Origin: an uncultured Clostridium sp.
GTDB taxonomy: Bacteria > Bacillota > Clostridia > TANB77 > CAG-508
Length of the DNA stretch: 28,317 bases
Reading direction: 5' to 3'
NCBI GenBank assembly: GCA_902462295.1
Contig: CABQAZ010000018.1
Coordinates: forward strand, 1-28,317
Shown: positions 16,147-23,800 of the stretch, piece by piece
Layout: each line of letters begins with the position of its first letter
Numbering within the stretch: position 1 is the stretch's first letter
The notes under the pieces: model-generated
What the model saw: the letters and a program-made list of their open reading frames with translations, nothing else
What the model was told of the DNA's origin: nothing
Database searches by the model: none
Made by a program: the position numbers and the translations under genes

Positions 16147-18885
16147 CTAATATTTCATTAATGCAATATTTATTATCTCTTCTATTAATTCATCTAATTC
16201 CTCTATTTCTAATGTTATTTCTTTTTGAACTGCATATAAAAATATTATATCATCAACTACTTGTGCAATCTCATTATGAACATCTATATTACAATGCCAA
16301 TCCCTTTTTATCTTATTCTCTATATTTTTTTGAATCTTTAATGTTACTTCTCCAATTTCGTCAATATTAGTATTGTCTTTCATTTTACAACCTAACTTAT
16401 CATATATTACTTCATAAAACGCTTTTGAATTTGGATTTGTAATATTAGATGGATACTTTATTACAGGTATTTTAGAATGTCTATTTTCTGCAATAGTCCC
16501 TAGCTTTTGATAAAAAGCTAGTACTTCCCTTAACATTGTTATTTTTTCATTTCCAATTTTATAATAAGCTCTATCACTTGGTAATATAATACATAACATA
16601 TTTTCAAATTCACATAGTTTATCATAAAATTCATCTCTTACTTTTTTATTCTCTAATAAAGCAACATATTCTTCAAAATCTTCTTTATTTTTTATATTTC
16701 TAAAAATATTTTTTAGTTCATCATATGCTCTAAACATATTTTCAATTTCAGTATCAATGTTATATACCGCATGTTTAATGTCTTCTTCTTCAAAATTATC
16801 TAGACCAACCTCTTTACACATTGTTATAGCTTTATGCAATTCCTCTAAAAGTCCTCTATAATCTATTATATATCCATAATCTTTTCCAGTATAAGGTCTA
16901 TTTATTCTAGCTATTGCTTGCAATAGGCTATGTTCTTTAATATCTTTATCTAAATATAATGTAGAAGCTCTTGGAGCATCAAATCCTGTAAGTAATTTAT
17001 CTACTACAATTAAAATATCTATATTTCCATTCCTAAATTTAAATTTTATATCTTCTTCATATTCTTCTTCATTTTTATAATTTGATTTTATATTTGTATA
17101 AAACTTATTTAATATTTCATTTGCTTCTTCTCCATTATTTTCCTCTCTCATATTAGGTAAAGATATTACAACTGCAACTTTTAATTCTGGAAATTCTTTT
17201 CTGAAAATATTATAATATTTTACCGCTTCAATCTTTTTATTACATGCAAAAATACTATTAAATTCTGTATTTTTTAATGTTTCATTATAATTTTTAGCAA
17301 TATCCCATGCAATTAATTCTAACCTCTGATCTGATAATTCGTTTTTCTTGTATTCATCCCACTTTTCAATAATTTCCCTTTTAGATTCTTCACCACAATC
17401 TCTTGTTAACATTTCAAGTCTTACATCTATTGTTTTTTTAGAAACATCTTTAACAATCTTTCTTCTCTCATAAATTAATGGGACTATAGCTCTATCTCTT
17501 AATGCATCTTCCAATGAATATTTATGAATTAAACCTCCAAATTTTTCTAAAGCTTTCATATCTTTTTTCATTATTGGCGTTCCTGTAAATGATATATACA
17601 TAGCATTTTTAAATACCTCTTGCATTTTATTATTTATTTCACTATAATGTGTTCTATATCCCTCATCAATCAATACAAAGGTATTAGGGCTCTCCACTGT
17701 TACTCCTGATTTAACAACTGTTTCAAATTTATTTACAACAGTTGTTATTACTTTAACATTTTCATCTTTTATTAATTCTACAAGATTACTTCCTGTTGTT
17801 GCTCTTGATGAATTTACACCTATTTTATTAAAAGTTATATGTATTTGTTTGTCTAACTCTATTCTATCTGTTACTACAATAATTCGAGGCTTTTTAATTT
17901 CTCTATCTTCAATTATATTTTTGGCAAAATATGCCATCAACATAGATTTTCCCGAACCTTGTGTATGCCATACTACTCCACCTTTTTTATTATATTTAAT
18001 TCTTTTTAATATAGCTTTTACTGCAAAATATTGATGATATCTACATATTCTTTTCTTTCCAATTTCAAATATTATAAAATCTTTTATTATCTCAAAAAAT
18101 CTTTGCTTTTCAAATAATGATACTATATCTCTATCTTGTTTGGTAACATTTCTTCCTATTACTACTTTTTTTAGAATTTCATTTTGTTTTTCAACATATT
18201 CTTCATTCCATGTTGACCAGAATTTATCTGGAGTACCACAAGTAGCATATTTAGTTTCATCTTTACTTACAGCCATTACTATTTGTATATACTTAAATAA
18301 CTGAGGTATATAATCAGGTCTCTGATTTCTAATATTCTGGGCGATTGCCTGATTTATAGAACCATGTACATCTTTACATTCAATTACAGCTAAAGGAATT
18401 CCATTAACAAATAAAACAATATCTGACCTTACACAATCCCTGCCATTCATTTTTAATACAGAAAAATTTTCAGTTACATAAAAATCATTATTTTCTAGAT
18501 GTTCAAAATCAATATATTTTATGTTAAATGTCCTTTCTGTTCCATCTATCATTTCTTCTTTATATGTCTTTCCCAAAGTTAACAAATTATATATCTTTTC
18601 ATTCGTACTAATTAGTCCTGTTACTAAGTCTTCATTTAAATCAGATATAGCTTGGCCTATTGTTTTTGCAGAAAACTTATATTTATCACCTTTATATTCA
18701 TAACTATTTATTTCATTTAATTTTTTTGCTAATATATCTTTAAATATTGTATCACTTAATATATTATTTCTTAATTTTTCATTTTCTGTTTCTGAGATAT
18801 ATTTATATCCTAATTTTCTCAATACTTCTATTACTGATTCCTGACTGCTACTCTTTTTATTTGCTATTGATATTTTCTCTTCCAT
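16147..18885 (-). CDS. hsdR: Type I restriction enzyme, R (motor/nuclease) subunit
   Basis: A 912-residue HsdR. The nuclease core is DIVLFVNG (Asp155) then AVIECKDV (Glu169, Lys171). The SF2 motor shows Walker A HTQGSGKS at 307-314, motif II FVLIDEGYRTHY at 403-414, motif III SFTGTP and motif VI QAIARINRPY. Motif II reads DEGY where DEAH or DEGH is usual; the two acidic residues are retained. It translocates DNA using ATP and cuts unmethylated DNA when bound to HsdS-HsdM. GGAGG lies before the ATG. It follows hsdM after 67 bases. Confidence 0.95.
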   Translation of the reverse strand: MEEKISIANKKSSSQESVIEVLRKLGYKYISETENEKLRNNILSDTIFKDILAKKLNEINSYEYKGDKYKFSAKTIGQAISDLNEDLVTGLISTNEKIYNLLTLGKTYKEEMIDGTERTFNIKYIDFEHLENNDFYVTENFSVLKMNGRDCVRSDIVLFVNGIPLAVIECKDVHGSINQAIAQNIRNQRPDYIPQLFKYIQIVMAVSKDETKYATCGTPDKFWSTWNEEYVEKQNEILKKVVIGRNVTKQDRDIVSLFEKQRFFEIIKDFIIFEIGKKRICRYHQYFAVKAILKRIKYNKKGGVVWHTQGSGKSMLMAYFAKNIIEDREIKKPRIIVVTDRIELDKQIHITFNKIGVNSSRATTGSNLVELIKDENVKVITTVVNKFETVVKSGVTVESPNTFVLIDEGYRTHYSEINNKMQEVFKNAMYISFTGTPIMKKDMKALEKFGGLIHKYSLEDALRDRAIVPLIYERRKIVKDVSKKTIDVRLEMLTRDCGEESKREIIEKWDEYKKNELSDQRLELIAWDIAKNYNETLKNTEFNSIFACNKKIEAVKYYNIFRKEFPELKVAVVISLPNMREENNGEEANEILNKFYTNIKSNYKNEEEYEEDIKFKFRNGNIDILIVVDKLLTGFDAPRASTLYLDKDIKEHSLLQAIARINRPYTGKDYGYIIDYRGLLEELHKAITMCKEVGLDNFEEEDIKHAVYNIDTEIENMFRAYDELKNIFRNIKNKEDFEEYVALLENKKVRDEFYDKLCEFENMLCIILPSDRAYYKIGNEKITMLREVLAFYQKLGTIAENRHSKIPVIKYPSNITNPNSKAFYEVIYDKLGCKMKDNTNIDEIGEVTLKIQKNIENKIKRDWHCNIDVHNEIAQVVDDIIFLYAVQKEITLEIEELDELIEEIINIALMKY

Positions 18886-18952
18886 CTATTTTCCTCCATG
18901 AACTAGACCTGTATTTCATAATAATTAATACGATTTTTTTATCTCAACTTTT

Positions 18953-20482
18953 TTATACTCCAAGTTCTTGTAAAGATTCTTGTAATTCATTTTCTAAAAC
19001 CTGTAATTTGTTGTTTATTTTTTCTATATTTTTCTTAATTTCATCTATATTTATTTCTTTTTTTTCTAAAGTATCAACATATATTTTAATATTTAAATTA
19101 TAATCATTTTCTTTTATTTCATTCATTGTCGCTATATAAGAATATCTTTCTATTTTTTTATAATTTTGATATGTATCTAAAATCTTATTAATATTTTCTT
19201 GTGTCAAAATATTTTGCTTTTTTCCTTTTTCATATTCTCTACTTGCTTCAATAAATAATATATCTTTTCTTTTCCTGTTCTTTTTAAATACGACGATTGC
19301 TACAGGTATTGAAAATTCATAAAATAAGTTCTCTGGCAATCCAATAACAGCATCAATTAAATTTTCTTCTAAAATTTTCTTTCTGATGATTCTTTCAGAT
19401 GCTCCTCTAAATAATATACCATGTGGCAATACAACTGCCATTCTTCCATCGTCATCTAGGCATTTTAACATATGTTGCACAAATGCATATTGTCCCATAC
19501 TTTTGGGTGGTATACCATATTCAAATCTATTGTATAAATCCATTGAGGCTTCCATTTTAAAGGTACTTTTTTTCTTTCCATTTTCATTTTCAGATTCAAA
19601 ACCTTTTGCCCATTTATCTAATAAAAATGGCGGATTAGATACAATTACATCAAACTTCATTAACTTATTATTTTCAATATGCAATGGATTTGATAAAGTA
19701 TCTCCCCATTCTATATTTGCATCATTGACCCCATTAAAAAACATATTCATTCTGCACAAATTATAAATTGAACTACTATATTCCTGTCCATATACACTAA
19801 CTTTTTTATCTTTTACTTCATTTATGACTTTTAAAAGTGATGAACCAGTTCCACAAGCAGGATCGTATATTCTGTCATTTGTTTTAGGTTCTGCCAATTT
19901 TGCAAGTAAACTAGATACTTGAGATGGAGTATAAAATTCTTTTTCCTTTTTTCCTAATTCTCCTGCAAATTTTGTAAGTAACATTTCATATATATTTCCT
20001 ATAATATCCTTATTTCCTATTTTTGATGGTCTTAAATCAACAGTATTTAATTTGGTAAGTAATGTTTTCAATATTTCATTTTTTTCTTTTTTCTTTCCAA
20101 ACACTATTTCACTATTAAAATCTACATCTGCAAACAAATTAGATAATTTTTTTCCATTTAGTGTTGTGATTGTTTCAAGAGTTTTATTTATTATTTCTCC
20201 TATATTTTCTTCGTCTTTCTTACTATATAGATAATCAAATGTACAATCTTCTTTTAAAATAAATTTTCTTCTAGAAAGATATCTTTCTTTTAGAATTTTG
20301 TTTTCGCCATATATTTCGTTTGCTTTTTCTTTCTCATCTTTATATAAGTCACTTATATATTTAACAAATAACATTACTAATAAAAAAATTATATAATTTT
20401 CTTCTTGTATGCTTTTTCTTAATGTATCACAAATACTACATATAGTTTCATTTATTTTTTCTTGTAATTGTTTCTCATTCAT
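18953..20482 (-). CDS. hsdM: Type I N6-adenine methyltransferase, M subunit
   Basis: A 509-residue HsdM with the helical N-terminal HsdM_N domain (about 5-150), EFYTPSQVSSLLA near 182-194, SAM motif I DPACGTGS at 207-214 and catalytic motif NPPF at 283-286. The C-terminus (about 455-505) is a coiled coil, where M subunits meet HsdS. It methylates adenine within the HsdS-defined site. It starts 4 bases after the hsdS stop and is therefore tightly coupled to it. Confidence 0.95.
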   Translation of the reverse strand: MNEKQLQEKINETICSICDTLRKSIQEENYIIFLLVMLFVKYISDLYKDEKEKANEIYGENKILKERYLSRRKFILKEDCTFDYLYSKKDEENIGEIINKTLETITTLNGKKLSNLFADVDFNSEIVFGKKKEKNEILKTLLTKLNTVDLRPSKIGNKDIIGNIYEMLLTKFAGELGKKEKEFYTPSQVSSLLAKLAEPKTNDRIYDPACGTGSSLLKVINEVKDKKVSVYGQEYSSSIYNLCRMNMFFNGVNDANIEWGDTLSNPLHIENNKLMKFDVIVSNPPFLLDKWAKGFESENENGKKKSTFKMEASMDLYNRFEYGIPPKSMGQYAFVQHMLKCLDDDGRMAVVLPHGILFRGASERIIRKKILEENLIDAVIGLPENLFYEFSIPVAIVVFKKNRKRKDILFIEASREYEKGKKQNILTQENINKILDTYQNYKKIERYSYIATMNEIKENDYNLNIKIYVDTLEKKEINIDEIKKNIEKINNKLQVLENELQESLQELGV

Positions 20483-20486
20483 ATTA

Positions 20487-21047
20487 TTATTTTCCCCTAT
20501 TTATTACTTTTTTGATTATTTCATTATAATAATTATTTTTTTCTTCTATTAATTTATTATATAATTCTTTTTGTTTAGTCCAATTATAAATTATTTTTAT
20601 AATTTTACTTTGATCATTTATATCAAGTTCTGGTATTTCTAATAATCTTAATTTTGCTACTGGAATTGATTTTACTTGTGATCCTATTGCAATTTTTTCT
20701 AATTGCTGTTTAGCCATGTTGCTTTCTAAATACCATTTTAAAAATTCGCCACTCATATTATCTTTGCATCTTATAATACAATATAAATTATTTATGAGTA
20801 AATTTTCTGTTTTTTCATTTACAAGTATAATTTTACATGGTGATGATAATCTAAATATTAAGTCTCCTTTTTTGGTAAGATAATTACTTAAATCTTCTGT
20901 ACTAAAAAAGTCTTCATATTCAATATTTTCTTCATAACATTTTATATTAAAACTTTTGTATACATTTGTTTTAGTACTTTTGTATGTTGCTTTTTTTCTT
21001 TTTAAGACTACTCCTATATTTACATCTGCTATTTCTTCTAACTTCAT
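20487..21047 (-). CDS. hsdS: Type I specificity subunit, half size (one TRD)
   Basis: A 186-residue HsdS with one target-recognition domain (about 1-130, ending in SQVKSIPVAKLRLLEIPEL) and one conserved helical region (about 135-186, DQSKIIKIIYNWTKQKELYN). Normal HsdS proteins are about 400 residues with two of each. The frame is intact at both ends, with AAGGGGG before the ATG and hsdM 4 bases after the stop, so it is not a truncation by the assembly. Half subunits can work as dimers and then recognise a symmetric, bipartite site. It is the first gene of the operon. Confidence 0.85.
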   Translation of the reverse strand: MKLEEIADVNIGVVLKRKKATYKSTKTNVYKSFNIKCYEENIEYEDFFSTEDLSNYLTKKGDLIFRLSSPCKIILVNEKTENLLINNLYCIIRCKDNMSGEFLKWYLESNMAKQQLEKIAIGSQVKSIPVAKLRLLEIPELDINDQSKIIKIIYNWTKQKELYNKLIEEKNNYYNEIIKKVINRGK

Positions 21048-21070
21048 ATGTCCCCCTTTGTTATATTAGT

Positions 21071-21099
21071 TTTATAACATTTTTTTACTGTTTTGTCAA
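21071..21099 (-). promoter_or_regulatory. Strong sigma-A promoter of the hsdSMR-nSTAND3 operon
   Basis: Minus strand: perfect -35 TTGACA (21094-21099), 17-base spacer, -10 TATAAA (21071-21076), 24 bases before the hsdS start. It is the best promoter match in the window, and no comparable site or strong terminator is seen before 12694, so the six genes are probably one transcript. Confidence 0.85.
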
Positions 21100-21167
21100 G
21101 TTTTTTTGTTATTATCGTTTTAGAACACATATATTTTAAAATTCATTTACAATCGAACCACACACAA

Positions 21168-21195
21168 AAAAAAAGAGTTTTTTCACTCTTTTTTT
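21168..21195. terminator. Bidirectional terminator between the membrane trio and hsdS
   Basis: AAAAAAAGAGT (21168-21178) and ACTCTTTTTTT (21185-21195) pair over 11 bases with a 6-base loop, giving a T run on both strands. It ends the operon at 21224-23696 and insulates the hsdS promoter. It resembles the terminator at 25816-25841. Confidence 0.8.
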
Positions 21196-21223
21196 ACAAT
21201 AGATTATTCTTCTTCCACTATTA

Positions 21224-21521
21224 CTACCTACAATCATCTTTTTTATTTTGTTGTTTAATTTGATCTTTTCTATTTTCTCTTTCTTGTATTTTGTTTTTTA
21301 TCACATTTATTATTTCAGATTTATCTGTTACAATAGTTGTATCCTCTTTTATCTCTTCCCGCCGAAATAAGCAATTCTTTTTGAGCAAATCTTTCTGTCA
21401 ATTGATTAGTTTGTTCTAATAATTTTATATCATTTTCATATCCATAAATAAAAGTCCAAGGTCCATGTAAATATTCTTGAATTCGTTTCTTATTTTGCTC
21501 ATCTATTGTTATGGCATTCAT
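21224..21521 (-). pseudogene. Small unknown protein, frameshifted third gene of the membrane trio
   Basis: The gene starts with a good AAGGGG site and ATG at 21521 and reads MNAITIDEQNKKRIQEYLHG, then PWTFIYGYENDIKLLEQTNQ. Near 21365 the coding quality moves into another frame, reading RREEIKEDTTIVTDKSEII, then a lysine-rich helical end to a stop at 21224-21226. In the original frame it stops at 21321-21323 after 66 residues with an unlike tail. One extra T in a run of three would explain the shift, giving an original of about 98 residues. It starts 11 bases after the 309-residue gene, so it belongs to that operon. The family is unknown. The shift could be a true mutation or a sequence error. 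Confidence 0.5.
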
Positions 21522-21532
21522 ATTTTACCCCT

Positions 21533-22462
21533 TTATTTTAATATAAAAAATAATAATATACTAATTGCTAATTGTACTAAAACAATTTTACTTGTTACTT
21601 TATATATTTTTTCAATAATAACTCTATTTTTACCATTATTAGCAAATTTACCTATTTGTACTTCGTTATGTGATGTATAATCCTCTAAATTATCGATATA
21701 AACTGATTTATGTGATGACTTACTATAATGCGAATATTTAGCTTTTGGCAATATATTTTTGTATAATACCAACATAATAGGAAGTCCAAATATATTACCT
21801 AAAATTGCTGAAATAGCCCATTGCCCAAATACAATAACATATTTATTATTTATATAATTAGATATATATTCTGGCCAATTAGCTTTATTCCCCATTAATA
21901 CCAAATATACTATATAAGATAGCACAAAACCAATTGACAAACATAAACTTTGTACTCTTGATTTCCTATTTTTTACTGTCTTATTATATCTATCATCATT
22001 ATTTTCAATAGTTCCTCTTAAATATGAATGAACTCTGTACACTTGTTCCTCCATATTTTTGCCATCTACTCGTATAGTTGTAGTATCTTCTCTAAAATGT
22101 ACCCATGTATATAAATGCATATATTCATAATGTTCTCTTGTTCTAACATTAGATGAATAACTTATAGTAGAATAAAAAGTTATTTGTTCTATTGAATTTA
22201 AATTGTTTAACATTCCAACAAACCAATTATAATCTACTTCTGTTATTTCTCTACCATCTTTGAATCTTATTGTATATTGAACCTTTGGATTATCTCCTTT
22301 GTATTCATATACTTTTTCATTATATTTTAATCCTGCATTTTTTTGTTCTTCTTTCTCAAATAGTCTTTGATATTCTTCCTTTTGCTCTTCTAAATAATTT
22401 GCCACTTCTATTATTGTTTCTATTGGAATAATTTTATTAACTATTTTTTCTTCACTAGCCAT
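21533..22462 (-). CDS. Unknown membrane protein with a cytosolic N-terminal domain
   Basis: A 309-residue protein. Residues 1-165 are hydrophilic, with a helical start (IIPIETIIEVANYLEEQKEE) and a beta-rich part (VQYTIRFKDGREITEVDYNW). Three hydrophobic segments follow: about 171-191, 208-234 and 292-308, the last ending at the C-terminus. Between the second and third is a basic, serine- and histidine-rich loop (KAKYSHYSKSSHKSVYID). No signal peptide and no known catalytic motif. It begins 19 bases after the DUF2207-like gene with AAAGGGGGAG as its ribosome site, so the two are co-expressed and may form a membrane complex. I do not recognise the family. Confidence 0.7.
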   Translation of the reverse strand: MASEEKIVNKIIPIETIIEVANYLEEQKEEYQRLFEKEEQKNAGLKYNEKVYEYKGDNPKVQYTIRFKDGREITEVDYNWFVGMLNNLNSIEQITFYSTISYSSNVRTREHYEYMHLYTWVHFREDTTTIRVDGKNMEEQVYRVHSYLRGTIENNDDRYNKTVKNRKSRVQSLCLSIGFVLSYIVYLVLMGNKANWPEYISNYINNKYVIVFGQWAISAILGNIFGLPIMLVLYKNILPKAKYSHYSKSSHKSVYIDNLEDYTSHNEVQIGKFANNGKNRVIIEKIYKVTSKIVLVQLAISILLFFILK

Positions 22463-22481
22463 TTTTTGCTCCCCCTTTTAT

Positions 22482-23696
22482 TTACTCAAAATATTCTACA
22501 TATATTTTTTTTGCAAACACCTCATTTAATAATTCCATATTATTTAATGAAACATATTTTTTCAAAACTTTTTTATTTACGCCTAAAGAAATTGCATATA
22601 CTAAATATTCTTCCCATATCAAAATTGCATTTGTATCTTGTTCTGACAACAATGAATAATCTTCTAAATATTTTTTAAAAGCAATCCATTTATATATATC
22701 ATCTTGCCCTTTTAAATTATTGTGCTTTGGAGATTTAAAGAAAATATACACCATAAAAAATATTATACAAATTCCCATTGATATTTTAAAATTAAAAATA
22801 ATAGAAATACCACTTATTATGCAAAATATATAATATAAGTATTCTTGCTTATCAGTATGTTTTACAATATTAAACATATATAAAACTGTTATCATAGCAA
22901 CTATAAAGTTTAATATAACTTTATATAAATAGGTTTCTTCATAAAAAATATTATAAATGTTATCATATTTTATAAAACACAAAAACAAGCCAATAATTAT
23001 ACTTAATATAATATATACAATATTTAAGGTTATATTTTCTCTAGCATTTGTTGTTCTTTCAACAAAAGTTATGTATTTATATGAAACAAACAAATGTAAT
23101 ACAGCACTGATAATAACAGCAAGTGTTATTAATATTTTTATTTGAATATTAGCTATTTTACCTAATCCCAATACTATTGGTAAAATAATAGCAAACACAA
23201 TACAAATTCCAAATACAAAATAATTTATTAACAGTAAAATTTTATTTATATTTTTTATATTTGAATTATTATATATTGTTTTTCTTTCTATTCTTCTTTC
23301 AAGCATTTCATCAAAAATTTTAAAGTCATTTTTGAAATTTTTATCCCCTATGTATCCTTCAAAAACAACTCTACTTTTATTTTTAAAGATTCTGTTAATT
23401 AAAAATATTTCGTATTCTTTTAATTCTGTTGTTTTTACATTTTTATCTAAATATAATACCTTTTTTTCTTTTCCATTTATAATTTCATCTTCAATTCTTA
23501 TATATTCTCTTTTATGTAAATCCAGTATCGTAGCAATAATATCATTTCCATCAGTATGCCCCTTTACTATTTTTCCAATTATTGCAGGAGATTCTTTATT
23601 CGGTATTTCTCTATAATATTCCATTTTTTTGTGTAATAATTTTTTATTCAATATAAAAGTATATATTATTACAACAATTAAAACACATACTAACAT
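22482..23696 (-). CDS. DUF2207-like multi-pass membrane protein, lacking the extracellular domain
   Basis: A 404-residue protein. A transmembrane helix at 3-17 is followed by the soluble part SPAIIGKIVKGHTDGNDIIA and TILDLHKREYIRIED (36-70), which is the conserved piece after the first core helix in DUF2207 proteins. About six more helices lie near 153-177, 186-206, 224-242, 258-276, 285-301 and 305-321. The end carries the family-like WIAFKKYLEDYSLL (337-350) and IWEEYLVYAISLGV (360-373). Full DUF2207 proteins have a signal peptide and a beta-rich extracellular domain before this; here they are absent and the gene begins with the helix. It has its own promoter and leads a three-gene operon. 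Its function is unknown. Confidence 0.7.
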   Translation of the reverse strand: MLVCVLIVVIIYTFILNKKLLHKKMEYYREIPNKESPAIIGKIVKGHTDGNDIIATILDLHKREYIRIEDEIINGKEKKVLYLDKNVKTTELKEYEIFLINRIFKNKSRVVFEGYIGDKNFKNDFKIFDEMLERRIERKTIYNNSNIKNINKILLLINYFVFGICIVFAIILPIVLGLGKIANIQIKILITLAVIISAVLHLFVSYKYITFVERTTNARENITLNIVYIILSIIIGLFLCFIKYDNIYNIFYEETYLYKVILNFIVAMITVLYMFNIVKHTDKQEYLYYIFCIISGISIIFNFKISMGICIIFFMVYIFFKSPKHNNLKGQDDIYKWIAFKKYLEDYSLLSEQDTNAILIWEEYLVYAISLGVNKKVLKKYVSLNNMELLNEVFAKKIYVEYFE

Positions 23697-23718
23697 TCTT
23701 TACTCCTTAACAATTTTT

Positions 23719-23747
23719 ATTCTAACATAAACAGTTCATAAATACAA
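23719..23747 (-). promoter_or_regulatory. Promoter of the DUF2207 operon
   Basis: Minus strand: TTGTAT (23742-23747), 17-base spacer, TAGAAT (23719-23724) preceded by TGT, an extended -10. A palindrome TACAATA/TATTGTA (23743-23759) overlaps the -35 and could be an operator. Confidence 0.6.
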
Positions 23748-23800
23748 TAATATATTGTAAATAAAAGAATGTAATTCTTAATTAATATTTCTCATAAACT

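Noticed and set aside
15376..19103. Plus-strand frames that look like small membrane proteins opposite hsdR, hsdM and the nSTAND3 gene
   Set aside because: Their hydrophobicity comes from the antisense of lysine/glutamate/asparagine codons; the opposite strand has full protein families.
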